DNA of 64,000 nucleotides from Porphyrobacter sp. LM 6 (GCF_001720465.1 NZ_CP017113.1:2604001-2668000); one strand, 5' to 3'. Positions 1 through 9,602 are shown, counted from the stretch's first letter. Numbers and translations are program-made. Notes: generated from the letters alone by a model not told the origin.

Positions 1-98
1 CCCGCTGAAGGGCCAGCTTCATGGGATCATGTTAATTCAAAGCGTTGCACAAAAATGTGAAATTTCACACACATCCGTAGATTGGACGGGTCGCCCTG

Positions 99-959
99 CT
101 ACGCGGGGAAAGCGGCGGGGATTTCGGGATCGGCTGTATCGAGCAGGGGGATCGTGCCCTCTTCCAGCCCGTCATAGGCCGCTGCCCAGCGTCGCACCCA
201 ATCGGGATCGCGAACCTTGGCCGGATGGTAACCGGGAAGCAGCGACCGCAGCATCGCCGGCGAGGCGTGCAGCAGGAAGCGCGCGACCATCAGGTAGAGC
301 CGCAAACGGCTCGATGGGCGAGCCCACCGCCCGTCGCGTTGCAGCATCCGGCGGTAACCCTGCCGACTCGCTAGCGCGACATGGGCCGTAGCGAACAGCA
401 GGCCGCGGGCCTTTCCCCACCAGCTGCCGTAAAGGTGCATATAGAGATCATAGGCCACGTTCTTGTGCTCGGTCTCCTCGACCATGTGCCACAAGACCAG
501 CGATGCAACCGACCGGTCCGCGCCCCGGAACAGCAAACTGCGCTGGTGGACGAGCCATTCGGTGATGCCCATCGTCATCGTCTCGAACCCGGCGGTGTAG
601 GCTAGCCGCCATTCGAGACTGCGCTTCTGGAACCCGCGATAATCGGCATCGAGCGCCGCCTCGACCTCGGCCAATTCGGGATAGTGCCGCTTGAGGATCT
701 CGTTGTAGCGCCGGTGATTGCGGTAATGGACGCCCTCTTGGCCGATAAAGGCCTGCACGTCCGCCTTCAGCGCCGGATCGCCGACCTGCCGCAGCGCCTC
801 GGTCACGGTCTTGATCAGGAACGGCTCGAGATAGGGCATGGTGAGCGAGGCGCCGTTCACCATGTGGCTCCACTCCGGCTTGTCGGGGTGCCAGACGGGA
901 TCGATCGCCTCACTGAAGGCGAAGGGGATCTGGCGAACCGGGATTGCGCCGCTGCTCAT
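99..959 (-). CDS. PF10118-type metal-dependent hydrolase
   Basis: Predicted metal-dependent hydrolase of the PF10118 family, about 286 residues from the ATG at 959. Reading begins MSSGAIPVRQIPF, and the ATG overlaps the stop of the upstream gene as ATGA, which is why this start is preferred over one 29 codons earlier. Candidate metal ligands are in HYRNHRRYNE (mid-N-terminal half) and HMVEETEHKNVAYD (centre), the His/Glu pattern typical of this ferritin-like helical family. There is no signal peptide. The substrate of the family is not established. Coupling to the neighbour suggests a shared pathway, perhaps handling of hydrophobic compounds, but that is inference. It belongs to the chromosome left of the island. 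Confidence 0.8.
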   Translation of the reverse strand: MSSGAIPVRQIPFAFSEAIDPVWHPDKPEWSHMVNGASLTMPYLEPFLIKTVTEALRQVGDPALKADVQAFIGQEGVHYRNHRRYNEILKRHYPELAEVEAALDADYRGFQKRSLEWRLAYTAGFETMTMGITEWLVHQRSLLFRGADRSVASLVLWHMVEETEHKNVAYDLYMHLYGSWWGKARGLLFATAHVALASRQGYRRMLQRDGRWARPSSRLRLYLMVARFLLHASPAMLRSLLPGYHPAKVRDPDWVRRWAAAYDGLEEGTIPLLDTADPEIPAAFPA

Positions 960-1459
960 ACTGCGTCCCCTCTGTGGCGGTAATGCTGCCATGCGCCCCA
1001 CAAGAGAAGCACAATCGCGATGTGGACCCCGATCATCGCCGGCCACCCTGCGAGGAAGATGAGGTTGTTGATTGTCACGTCACCGGGAAACGGCCCGCCG
1101 CCGAATTCGAGGCCGCGCGTTCCGAAGACCGCGTTGGCAATGGCAGGCAAGGTGAACAGCCATCCGAAGGCGATCGCCGCCCAGAACAGCCAGGACTGTG
1201 CCCGCTCGCCAAGCCGCAGATAGCCGCCCGCCGCGCCGATCGCGATCAACATGGTGCCATTGGTGATCCCTTCGAGATGCGCCATGTTCCACGCGCGCCG
1301 GTCTCCGGGAATGGTCGCCGGCAGGTCAGTCACGAAGGGCCACAGATCGACCGCGCCGAGCAGAAAGAAGAAGTAGAGCCAGCCAGAAGCGATCGCACTG
1401 GCGATCAGGCCAATGCCGTTGAACACCAGCAGCGCACGGCGCCTCTCGCTCAATGTCAT
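956..1459 (-). CDS. small four-helix membrane protein, styrene-oxide-isomerase-like
   Basis: About 167 residues from the ATG at 1459 (MTLSERRR). Four hydrophobic segments are visible, matching the size and topology of styrene-oxide isomerases (StyC type, about 170 residues). Two motifs recall that family: WNMAHLEGITNGTM, where the AH..G..NG pattern includes the histidine position that binds haem in StyC, and RGLEFGGGPFPGDV followed by a hydrophobic helix. Such enzymes convert an epoxide to an aldehyde in the membrane. I recognise the resemblance from memory of the family, so the activity is inferred; it may only be a structural relative. Its stop overlaps the start of the downstream hydrolase, so the two are probably one operon. 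Confidence 0.5.
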   Translation of the reverse strand: MTLSERRRALLVFNGIGLIASAIASGWLYFFFLLGAVDLWPFVTDLPATIPGDRRAWNMAHLEGITNGTMLIAIGAAGGYLRLGERAQSWLFWAAIAFGWLFTLPAIANAVFGTRGLEFGGGPFPGDVTINNLIFLAGWPAMIGVHIAIVLLLWGAWQHYRHRGDAV

Positions 1460-1640
1460 GCCTGACCCCGCCCCGTTTATCCTGTCCCCGAGCGGCCTTA
1501 CCACGGCTTCGCATCGCTTGTCGCCTGCGACGGATGTGAGGGGGCAAAAGCCTTCAACCGGGACACGCCCTGCCCCGGCTTGGCAACGGCAGACACGGCA
1601 GCGCTGGCCTGGTTGGCAGCGGGGGGATCAGGAGGGTCGG
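1460..1640. other. non-coding region left of the island boundary
   Basis: This stretch holds the presumed upstream region of the two-gene operon to its left and runs up to the island end. No convincing gene or clear promoter was found. Confidence 0.5.
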
Positions 1641-1659
1641 TGGCGGAGAGGGTGGGATT
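1641..1659. repeat. attL: attachment-site repeat, left end of island
   Basis: Nineteen bases here are identical to 50696-50714, the 3' end of tRNA-Ser including the encoded CCA, acceptor strand and half of the T stem. Identity stops on both sides (1640 g against a, 1660 t against c). An isolated copy of a tRNA 3' end is the usual footprint of tyrosine-recombinase integration. The DNA just inside (1660-1710) turns abruptly AT-rich, as integrase arm regions often do. Confidence 0.8.
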
Positions 1660-1945
1660 TTACCATTCGATAATTTAATATCATTATTTCAATATGTTAA
1701 ATTTACAGATTGCCTGATTTTGTAGCAGGCCTTGTAGCAAGACTGCCACTTAGATTGATGACTGTGGCGTCTCCCATTGAGCCGTTTGGTGAATGGCGGG
1801 TTCGGGACGGTGAGAGGCGGGAAGCTGCCCTTCGATCTGCCAATGAGCAACGGCAGTTTGCGACCCAGACCCGGTCGTCCATTATCGTCAGGTTGAACGA
1901 CTGCTTCAGACAAAAGCTGCCGATGGGACGGCTCTACCTTTGTCG
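1660..1945. other. gene-free left edge of the island
   Basis: An AT-rich stretch (about 1660-1710) is followed by about 235 bases with no convincing gene. Short open frames exist on both strands but lack a ribosome site and any recognisable family. It may hold integrase-binding arms and the 3' flank of the truncated gene to its right. Confidence 0.4.
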
Positions 1946-2302
1946 TCAGAACCCCATGCCCAACCTAATGCCGACACGTGCATCGGGGGCATCGGTGGAC
2001 AGCCCGGCTCTTGCATCAACGCCAAGTTGCAGCCGGTTGGTGAGACTGGTGGCGAAACCCAAGCCGACGGATTCATTGTCACCGATCTGGTTGGTCGCAG
2101 CCTGGTCGTAATTATAGGACAGTGTCACTGAACTCAAATTGCTGACGACAAATTGGCTGCCGACTGCGCCGGACAAGGTGTTGGCAACATCAAAGCCAGT
2201 GGGTTCGCCGATGATAGTGTAGCCAGCGGCAACGAAGGGGATCACGTTGCCGAAACGCTGCGAGATTTGGCCATTGATACCGAAATCTACCTTGCCCGTG
2301 CC
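1946..2302 (-). pseudogene. C-terminal fragment of an outer-membrane beta-barrel protein
   Basis: An open frame of about 118 codons runs from the IS edge at 2302 to a stop at 1946. It ends in alternating hydrophobic strands and a final GMGF, typical of outer-membrane barrels. The frame continues without interruption into the IS boundary (GKVDFGINGQISQRFGN precedes the first internal start), so this is the tail of a longer gene whose front was lost. It resembles the MetA-pathway transporter-like barrel family, but identification from the tail alone is tentative. The product is probably not made. Confidence 0.6.
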
Positions 2303-2376
2303 TGTCCGTCGTCAGAACATTTGGCGCAGATGGTGGCGTAGATTAGCGGAGTGCGGGCCTCGTCTGGGGTTGGGTT

Positions 2377-3357
2377 TTAGGCGGCGAACTTGCGGTGTTG
2401 CAAGCGCCGATATTCGATGGTCTGTCGTTTGATCCTTTCACGCTGTTTGATGATGGCCGGTGCCCTGCCGAAGTAAGCATCGGCGGGCGTCACATTGTTG
2501 AGGCTCTCGTGGTAGCGCTGGTGGTTGTAGTGCTCGACGAACGCCTCGATCTGGGCCTCGAGGTCACCGGGCAAGAAGTAGTTTTCCAGCAGGATGCGGT
2601 TCTTCAGGGTCTGGTGCCAGCGCTCGATCTTGCCCTGGGTTTGCGGGTGCATCGGGGCACCGCGCATGTGGCTCATCTTGTTGGCCTCGATGTATTCCGC
2701 CAGTTCCCCCGCGATGTAGCTGGGACCATTATCGCTGAGCAGCCTTGGCTTGTGCAGCACCGTGGCGCTGTCGCAGCCTGAGGCCGCAAGCGCGAGGTCC
2801 AGCGTGTCGGTCACATCCTCTGCTCGCATGTTGGTGCACAACTTCCAGGCGATGATGTAGCGCGAGAAGTCGTCGAGTACGGTCGATAGATACATCCAGC
2901 CCCACCCGATGATCTTGAAGTAGGTAAAATCGGTCTGCCACATCTCGTTCGGCCGGGTGGTCTTGGTGTGGAACGCATCGGCGGCCTTGATCACGACATA
3001 GGCCGGGCTGGTGATAAGGTCGTGCGCCTTGAGCAGGCGGTAAACCGTGGCCTCAGACACAAAGTATTGGCGTTCATCGGTAAATCGAACGGCCAGTTCG
3101 CGTGGGCTGAGTTCGGATTGCTCCAGCGCCATCTCGACGATCTGATCCTGCACCTCGGGCGCGATGCGGTTCCACACCCGGCTCGGCGCTGACGGTCGAT
3201 CCGCGAGCGCGTCCAGGCCACCATCAAGGTAGCGGTCATACCAGCGGTAGAACGTCCGACGGGCAATGCCGAGCTTATCAAGGGTCCGCTTGGCGGGCAG
3301 GTGCGACTGCTCGACGATCCGGATGATCTCGAGCTTCTCTGATGCGGGATACCTCAT
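2377..3357 (-). CDS. IS3-family transposase OrfB (copy A)
   Basis: About 326 residues starting MRYPASEK, with the ATG overlapping the orfA stop (ATGA). A helix-turn-helix lies in the first 60 residues (RRTFYRWYDRY). The rve-type integrase core follows, with DDE residues visible in QTDFTYF, LSDNGPS and KIERWHQ. The protein catalyses cutting and joining of element ends. Coding is intact and appears identical to copies B and C. Confidence 0.93.
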   Translation of the reverse strand: MRYPASEKLEIIRIVEQSHLPAKRTLDKLGIARRTFYRWYDRYLDGGLDALADRPSAPSRVWNRIAPEVQDQIVEMALEQSELSPRELAVRFTDERQYFVSEATVYRLLKAHDLITSPAYVVIKAADAFHTKTTRPNEMWQTDFTYFKIIGWGWMYLSTVLDDFSRYIIAWKLCTNMRAEDVTDTLDLALAASGCDSATVLHKPRLLSDNGPSYIAGELAEYIEANKMSHMRGAPMHPQTQGKIERWHQTLKNRILLENYFLPGDLEAQIEAFVEHYNHQRYHESLNNVTPADAYFGRAPAIIKQRERIKRQTIEYRRLQHRKFAA

Positions 3358-3743
3358 TCCTCGTCGCCCCCATCCACGATCATGCTTTTTTTCAGCAAGC
3401 GGTTTTCGAGCGTCAGGTCGGCCACGCATTCCTTGAGTGCACGAGCTTCACGGCGCAGATCCTGCACTTCGCCGGTGGTCGCAGCACGGGCGGTGTCGCC
3501 GGCCAACCGGCGCTTGCCGGCTTCCATGAACTCCTTCGACCAAGTGTAATACAGGCTCTGCGCGATGCCTTCCTTGCGGCACAGCTCGGCGATGCTGTCC
3601 TCGCCGCGCAGGCCATCCAGCACGATGCGGATCTTGTCCTCTGCCGAGAAGTGGCGACGGGTCTGCCGCCGGATGTCCTTCACCACCCGCTCAGCCGGGG
3701 CCTTCTTGGGAGGGGACTTTTTCAAGGAGGGTTGGGTCTTCAT
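3354..3743 (-). CDS. IS3-family transposase OrfA (copy A)
   Basis: About 129 residues from the ATG at 3743 (MKTQPSLKKS), preceded by GAAGGAACGAAG as ribosome site. A helix-turn-helix (HFSAEDKIRIVLDGLRGEDS, then CRKEGIAQSLYYTWSKEF) is followed by a leucine-zipper-like coiled coil (LRREARALKECVADLTLENRLL). It binds the IS ends and acts with OrfB. Here OrfB appears to be made by stop-start coupling rather than by the frameshift usual for IS3 relatives. Confidence 0.92.
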   Translation of the reverse strand: MKTQPSLKKSPPKKAPAERVVKDIRRQTRRHFSAEDKIRIVLDGLRGEDSIAELCRKEGIAQSLYYTWSKEFMEAGKRRLAGDTARAATTGEVQDLRREARALKECVADLTLENRLLKKSMIVDGGDEE

Positions 3744-3828
3744 CTTCGTTCCTTCGTCACTACGACGAAGCCCCAACCCTCCTTAAATCACAACCTCAAA
3801 TCTGTGCCATTGGTGCTGACGGGGGACA

Positions 3829-4040
3829 AATCTTGGTTTGAGCGGTGCAAACTTGCTCTTGATAAATTCTGTAGGGGTGGTGTTGGCGCCCTCGGTGGAT
3901 CGGGAAGAGGCGCTTCGCGATCGTGATTTATGTGAATTCGCCGATTGACTAACAGCATGTTCAAGCGCGAGATTAGGGTCTCAATCGTCGGGCGGGGCTA
4001 CAGTACCTGCTGACCCGCCGACGCTAATTGGGGGCTCGGT
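3829..4040. other. non-coding leader of the rhs fragment
   Basis: No gene seen. It precedes the rhs start at 4041 (ggggctcggt lies just before the ATG). The first bases at the IS edge, aat on the plus strand (att read toward the element), match the att flank beyond copy C at 22305, a possible separated target duplication. Confidence 0.35.
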
Positions 4041-4427
4041 ATGAAGAAGGGGCGCTTCCTTACTGCTACCAGTATGCTTGGCTTGCTTGCTGTTGGTTCT
4101 GCGATGGCACTGGCGCAGAGCGAAACGAAGATCCTCCAGTATGACCCGCTTGGTCGTCTGACATCCGCCGAGGTCTCTGGAGGGATCGGCGATGCGGATA
4201 CCCGCAAGCTGTGCTATGATCCAATGGGCAATCGCACGAGCTTCCGCGTCCGGAATGATGGGTCGCTCCCAAGCTGCTCGGCTCCGACACCCACGCCGAG
4301 CCCGACGCCGACACCGAGCCCTACGCCAACCCCGACACCTACGCCATCAAACAGTCCTCCGGTGACGCAGAATGACAGCATCGGTGGGGACTGTTGGTCG
4401 CTCCAACTGGTCAACGTCACGGCAAAC
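4041..4427 (+). pseudogene. N-terminal fragment of an RHS-repeat secreted protein
   Basis: About 129 codons survive before IS copy B. Residues 1-26 form a Sec signal peptide (MKKGRFLTATSMLGLLAVGSAMALAQ, with the likely cut after ALA). A YD-type repeat follows (ILQYDPLGRLTSAEV, KLCYDPMGNRTSF), then a Pro/Thr/Ser linker of alternating PTPTPS units (about residues 82-103), then the start of a cadherin-like domain (NSPPVTQND..). The frame runs into the IS and stops within it. It is plausibly the original front of the rhs gene that resumes at 5954. The cadherin-like part is cut short and does not continue on the far side, so sequence has been lost. It is the only Sec signal visible for either rhs gene. 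Confidence 0.75.
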
Positions 4428-4512
4428 TGTCCCCCGTCAGCACCAATGGCACAGATTTGAGGTTGTGATTTAAGGAGGGTTGGGGCTTCGTCGTAGTGAC
4501 GAAGGAACGAAG

Positions 4513-4902
4513 ATGAAGACCCAACCCTCCTTGAAAAAGTCCCCTCCCAAGAAGGCCCCGGCTGAGCGGGTGGTGAAGGACATCCGGCGGCAGACCCGTC
4601 GCCACTTCTCGGCAGAGGACAAGATCCGCATCGTGCTGGATGGCCTGCGCGGCGAGGACAGCATCGCCGAGCTGTGCCGCAAGGAAGGCATCGCGCAGAG
4701 CCTGTATTACACTTGGTCGAAGGAGTTCATGGAAGCCGGCAAGCGCCGGTTGGCCGGCGACACCGCCCGTGCTGCGACCACCGGCGAAGTGCAGGATCTG
4801 CGCCGTGAAGCTCGTGCACTCAAGGAATGCGTGGCCGACCTGACGCTCGAAAACCGCTTGCTGAAAAAAAGCATGATCGTGGATGGGGGCGACGAGGAAT
4901 GA
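4513..4902 (+). CDS. IS3-family transposase OrfA (copy B)
   Basis: Appears identical in translation to OrfA of copies A and C (about 129 residues). It has an N-terminal helix-turn-helix and a C-terminal coiled coil. The start is set by the GAAGGAACGAAG ribosome site. The stop overlaps the orfB start. Confidence 0.92.
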   Translation: MKTQPSLKKSPPKKAPAERVVKDIRRQTRRHFSAEDKIRIVLDGLRGEDSIAELCRKEGIAQSLYYTWSKEFMEAGKRRLAGDTARAATTGEVQDLRREARALKECVADLTLENRLLKKSMIVDGGDEE

Positions 4903-5879
4903 GGTATCCCGCATCAGAGAAGCTCGAGATCATCCGGATCGTCGAGCAGTCGCACCTGCCCGCCAAGCGGACCCTTGATAAGCTCGGCATTGCCCGTCGG
5001 ACGTTCTACCGCTGGTATGACCGCTACCTTGATGGTGGCCTGGACGCGCTCGCGGATCGACCGTCAGCGCCGAGCCGGGTGTGGAACCGCATCGCGCCCG
5101 AGGTGCAGGATCAGATCGTCGAGATGGCGCTGGAGCAATCCGAACTCAGCCCACGCGAACTGGCCGTTCGATTTACCGATGAACGCCAATACTTTGTGTC
5201 TGAGGCCACGGTTTACCGCCTGCTCAAGGCGCACGACCTTATCACCAGCCCGGCCTATGTCGTGATCAAGGCCGCCGATGCGTTCCACACCAAGACCACC
5301 CGGCCGAACGAGATGTGGCAGACCGATTTTACCTACTTCAAGATCATCGGGTGGGGCTGGATGTATCTATCGACCGTACTCGACGACTTCTCGCGCTACA
5401 TCATCGCCTGGAAGTTGTGCACCAACATGCGAGCAGAGGATGTGACCGACACGCTGGACCTCGCGCTTGCGGCCTCAGGCTGCGACAGCGCCACGGTGCT
5501 GCACAAGCCAAGGCTGCTCAGCGATAATGGTCCCAGCTACATCGCGGGGGAACTGGCGGAATACATCGAGGCCAACAAGATGAGCCACATGCGCGGTGCC
5601 CCGATGCACCCGCAAACCCAGGGCAAGATCGAGCGCTGGCACCAGACCCTGAAGAACCGCATCCTGCTGGAAAACTACTTCTTGCCCGGTGACCTCGAGG
5701 CCCAGATCGAGGCGTTCGTCGAGCACTACAACCACCAGCGCTACCACGAGAGCCTCAACAATGTGACGCCCGCCGATGCTTACTTCGGCAGGGCACCGGC
5801 CATCATCAAACAGCGTGAAAGGATCAAACGACAGACCATCGAATATCGGCGCTTGCAACACCGCAAGTTCGCCGCCTAA
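4899..5879 (+). CDS. IS3-family transposase OrfB (copy B)
   Basis: Intact DDE transposase of about 326 residues, apparently identical to copies A and C, with catalytic D, D, E in QTDFTYF, LSDNG and KIERWHQ. Intact genes in three copies suggest recent multiplication in this genome. Confidence 0.93.
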   Translation: MRYPASEKLEIIRIVEQSHLPAKRTLDKLGIARRTFYRWYDRYLDGGLDALADRPSAPSRVWNRIAPEVQDQIVEMALEQSELSPRELAVRFTDERQYFVSEATVYRLLKAHDLITSPAYVVIKAADAFHTKTTRPNEMWQTDFTYFKIIGWGWMYLSTVLDDFSRYIIAWKLCTNMRAEDVTDTLDLALAASGCDSATVLHKPRLLSDNGPSYIAGELAEYIEANKMSHMRGAPMHPQTQGKIERWHQTLKNRILLENYFLPGDLEAQIEAFVEHYNHQRYHESLNNVTPADAYFGRAPAIIKQRERIKRQTIEYRRLQHRKFAA

Positions 5880-5953
5880 AACCCAACCCCAGACGAGGCC
5901 CGCACTCCGCTAATCTACGCCACCATCTGCGCCAAATGTTCTGACGACGGACA

Positions 5954-8900
5954 CGCAATATACCCGGGATGCTCGCGGGAATGTGACCACGGTGACGCAG
6001 AAAGCCAAGCCGGGCACGTTCCTTGCGGACATCATCTCGACGGCGACCTTCCCGGCGAGCTGCACGAATCAGGTAACCTGCAACAAGCCGACCGCGACAA
6101 CCAATGCCGGCGCTGAGACCACCAACTACACCTATGACCCCACCCATGGCGGCGTGACCCTCGTTCAGGGACCGCCTGATCAGAACAATAACCGCGCCGA
6201 GACGCGGGTCGCATACGTGGCGCGCGTGGCGAAGATGATGACCCCGTCCAACGTCCTCGTGGATCAACCGACATCGATTGTCGTGCCGTCGAACATCAGG
6301 ACCTGCCGGACGCAGGCGCAGTGCACCGGGACTGCAAACGAGGGCAATACCGACATCGCCTATGACGCGAACATCTCGCCCAACCTCAATCCCGTTGCTG
6401 TTACCACCCGCGCCGGCGACAACAGCCTCGCCGCGTCGACGAACTACACCTACTCCCAGCTGGGGAGAGTGGCGACGATCAATGGCCCACTTCCGGGCAG
6501 CGACGATGCGACCGTCTACCGCTACGATGTCGCCGGTCAGGTCACGGGAGTGATCTCGCCCGATCCCGACGGCGCTGGTTCTTTGCCGCGCCTCGCCACG
6601 CGCACGACCTACAACAACAACGGCCAGGTGACGCTGGTCGAGAACGGTCAGATCCCGGGCACCAACCCGGCCGACTGGAACAGCTTTTCTGCCCGCACCA
6701 GATTGGCGAACACCTACGACAATTTCGACCGGCTCGCGTCCAGCAGCCAGATCTCGACCGATGGTGCAACACGATATTCGATCACGCAGTACAGCTACGA
6801 CGCAGCTGGACGGCTCGATTGCACCGCTGTCCGCATGAACCTGACCAGCGTCGCTGCGTCTCTGCCGTCAGATGTCTGCGTGAAAATGACTCCCGGCGCT
6901 GACGGCGAGGACCGGATCACGCGCCGCTATTACGACACGGCAGACAGGGCCACGCAGGTGTGGTCGGCTGTCGATACCGGGATCGCCCAGCAAACCGCCG
7001 AGATGGCCTACAACGCCAACGGGACGGTCGCCTGGGTCGAGGATGCCAACAACAACCGCACGGCCTATGTCTATGACGGGCATGATCGGACGCGGCGGAT
7101 CAACTATCCCTCGCCAACGACCCCTGGCGTCGCCAACACGGGCGACTACGAGGAGATCACCTATGATGCGGCAAGCAACGTCTCGCAGTTCCGCACGCGG
7201 CGTGGTGAGACGATCCTGCTCGCCTATGACAACCGTCGGCTGCTAACCCAGAAAACGATTCCCGAACGTGCTGGGCTCGACCCGGTCCACACCCGCGACG
7301 TGACCTACAAGTATGACCTCTACGGATCGCTGACCGAAGCTGCGTTCGATACCTCGAACCGCATCGTGATGACTTACGATTCGCTCGGGCGTCCGGTCAC
7401 CAGCACGCAGATAATGGATGGTGTATCGCGGCCGCTCTCCTACCTCTACGATATTGCCGGACGGCAGACCCGGATCACGCATCCTGACGGCGCGTGGTGG
7501 GGCTATGAGTACGATACCGCGGGCCGCCTCGCCCGTATCCGCGATGATGACGGGATCGAACTAATCACCAATGTCTATGACACCTGGGGGCGGCTCGAAC
7601 GGACGAACCGCGACAGCAGCGCGCCCGATAGCCTGATGTTCTACGACAACGCGAACCGGCTCGACCGCATCTTCATCGACCACCCCAGCAGCAGCTACGA
7701 TGTCAATCGGACCTATAACCACAACCAGGCCAATCAGGCGAAGAGCGAGGCGACCGACAACCAGCTCTATGTCTGGAATGCCCAGCCAGCAGGCACTCTC
7801 GACACCCCCTATGTGCCCGATGGTGTGAACCAGTACGACAGCGTCAACGGCGTGACCTATGCCCACGATGTCAATGGCAACCTGACCTCGGATGGAGCCA
7901 CCACCTACACCTATGATGTCGAAAACCGTCTTGTCAGCGCCTCCGGTGCCAAGACGGCAGGCCTTCGCTATGATCCGCTGGGCCGACTCTACCAGATCAC
8001 CGATGGATCTGGCAGCATCACCCGTTTGCTGTATGATGGCGACGCGCTGGTCGGCGAGTTCAACACCAGCGGTACAATGTTGAATCGCTATGTTCACGCG
8101 CTTGGCGCGGGAGACGATCCGATGATCCGCTATGCAGGATCAAATGCTGCCCGCAGTGCCGCCGAGTATCTCTATGCGGATCGGTTGGGATCGATCGTGG
8201 CCAGCTTCGACTGGAGCGGCGGAGTCAAGGCGATCAACACCTATGACGAGTTCGGTGTGCCCGGCACTCCCGGAGGCACCGCGAACACCGGACGGTTCCG
8301 CTACACCGGGCAGATCTGGATCCCGGAATTGGGCCAGTATCACTACAAGGCGCGAGCTTACTCACCCACGCTCGGACGGTTCATGCAAACCGATCCGATC
8401 GGATATGCCGACGGCCTCAACATGTACGCCTACGTCGGGAACGATCCGGTAAACCGGTTTGATCCGACCGGGCTTGCAGCAACGGTGCCTGATGCCTGCG
8501 CTGGTGGACCCGGAATCTGCGTAAAGCCGAAAGAAAACGACTGTGTGGGTATCTGTGTCTATCCTGGTGATCCTCGACTTGATGATTTGCTTCCCGGTTT
8601 CCTCCCAGCAATCACACCAGACTTTGGTGGCGGTGAGGGTGGAGGCAATCTAATTTTGGTAACGGCTCAAAGGCCGCAAAGTGGAGAGCTCGCCGATCGG
8701 TGCTTAGGGCGTGCCACTTCTTTTGGCGGATCCCCAGGATATAAGGCGACTGTGGCCCTTGATGCGGTGTCAGCCAAATTCTTACAGCATCAGTCGTCGT
8801 TTAGGGGAGACAGTACCGATCCACAAAGCTATTGGGCGTCGAGCTTTGGTCTTGGTGATTTGGAACTCAATATCGCGAGATCACGCTTTCATGGAGCTGT

Positions 8901-9081
8901 CCCAACCGGGAGAGGGGCTATACGGGTCACATTCGATACCGGTGAACGCGTCGGATATGACGGAAGAAATGGATTTGCGCCCACCACCTATTTGACAATA
9001 ATCTTTGCGGCGCCGATTGGGCGTGATCCTGAGACCGGCCTTCCTATTCGTCCTTTTCAAACTGCATATCCAGGATGTTAA
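5954..9081 (+). pseudogene. RHS-repeat toxin 1, front lost at IS copy B
   Basis: An open frame of about 1,040 codons begins directly at the IS edge (TQYTRDARGNVTTV is already a YD repeat) and ends at 9081. Tens of YD repeats (YxYDxxGR) build the shell of an RHS protein. The RHS-associated core lies at about 8160-8475: YLYADRLGSIVASFD, GQYHYKARAYSPTLGRFMQ, then DPIGYADGLNMYAYVGNDPV and DPTGL. After DPTGL comes a variable tip of about 201 residues (8476-9081) with no family I recognise. In RHS systems the tip is the toxin, released by cleavage near DPxG. A GTG at 5983 could start translation, but the signal peptide is on the far side of the IS. Residues coded by 6681-8475 match the second rhs gene. 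Confidence 0.8.
6681..8475 (+). repeat. rhs core inverted repeat, arm 1 (1,795 bp)
   Basis: Matches the reverse complement of 18984-20778, with apparently identical translation and identical open frames on both strands throughout. It ends sharply: on one side where IS copy C cuts rhs2, on the other just after the DPTGL codons where the two tips diverge. Confidence 0.9.
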
Positions 9082-9512
9082 TACAATTCTCAATTGACGG
9101 ACTCGGTGACGAGTTGTTAAATCTCCCCTTCGAAGAGCTTTCGGAAAAGTTTATTCTTGCCTACAAGCGCCATGGACGGTATTCTAGCTGGATTAAAATT
9201 GACGATAAGTTAATAGTATATGGAAGCCAAACTCTCACCGGAATACTACTAGACTATTCGTCTTTATTGGAAGATTTATTATCAATTCAACCACATGAAA
9301 TGGTAATTGATGGATTTCCTGTTGCTGATGTTGAAGTATATTCTGAGAAAGTTTGTTTGAAAATTAGAGTGGATAGGCAAGGGGGAACGAAAAAATTTTT
9401 AATTCCTGAGGAGGAATATAGAAAAAGTCTTACTCATGCCGTCCAGCGAATTTCATTTGGGATGTATATGATTGATATGGCGGAGATGGCCGTGATTGGC
9501 CGCACCCTATAA
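9075..9512 (+). CDS. putative immunity protein for RHS tip 1
   Basis: 145 residues, starting MLIQFSIDGL. The ATG lies inside the last codons of rhs1 (overlap 9075-9081), giving translational coupling as is usual for polymorphic toxin-immunity pairs. It is acidic, cytoplasmic-looking (no signal peptide or membrane helix) and clearly more AT-rich than the rhs core, as recently acquired immunity genes often are. No family recognised. The role rests on position, size, coupling and base composition. Confidence 0.65.
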   Translation: MLIQFSIDGLGDELLNLPFEELSEKFILAYKRHGRYSSWIKIDDKLIVYGSQTLTGILLDYSSLLEDLLSIQPHEMVIDGFPVADVEVYSEKVCLKIRVDRQGGTKKFLIPEEEYRKSLTHAVQRISFGMYMIDMAEMAVIGRTL

Positions 9513-9602
9513 TCAAACAAAAACAAACTCCTTATAATTTGATTCGGAAAGAGCCGTTTATTTCACAAGAATCTGCAAAACTATTGTTACAAAATGTCGC
9601 GA

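Larger units (their letters stand above)
2303..3828 (-). mobile_element. IS3-family element, copy A (complete, 1,526 bp)
   Basis: Complete element on the minus strand, same length and gene layout as the copies at 4428 and 20779. Imperfect terminal inverted repeats are TGTCCCCCGTCAGCACC at the orfA end and TGTCCGTCGTCAGAACA at the orfB end. It encodes orfA and orfB with overlapping stop and start. Flanking triplets differ (gcc on the left, aat on the right), so no target duplication is present. Copies A and B are inverted relative to each other and bracket 600 bases that hold the rhs N-terminal fragment. Confidence 0.9.
4428..5953 (+). mobile_element. IS3-family element, copy B (complete, 1,526 bp)
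   Basis: Second full copy, plus strand, with the same ends as copies A and C. It separates the rhs N-terminal fragment from the rhs body. Flanks are ..aac on the left and cgc.. on the right, so no target duplication. Insertion followed by deletion, or recombination with another copy, would explain the missing rhs segment. Confidence 0.9.

Noticed and set aside
1641..1659. A second tRNA-Ser gene at the left end
   Set aside because: Only the last 19 bases of the tRNA are present, with no anticodon arm or 5' half; interpreted as an attachment repeat.
1689..1913. Short minus-strand open frame near the left island edge
   Set aside because: No ribosome site, no recognisable family, and composition typical of non-coding DNA.
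3342..3926. Open frame reading out of IS copy A into the rhs leader
   Set aside because: Antisense to orfA inside the IS and random beyond it; similar frames occur at copies B and C, so it is a by-product of the element sequence.
3829..3946. Continuation of the integrase gene in the DNA next to copy A, based on the shared ATT
   Set aside because: Reading on from STIMN through this DNA gives no match to the integrase C-terminus or catalytic Tyr region, so continuity could not be shown.
4278..4347. Regular repeats (ccgacgcc/acaccgagc units) that look like a short array
   Set aside because: They encode a PTPTPS linker in the rhs fragment; no spacers or conserved repeat length, so not CRISPR. 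No CRISPR array was found in the window.
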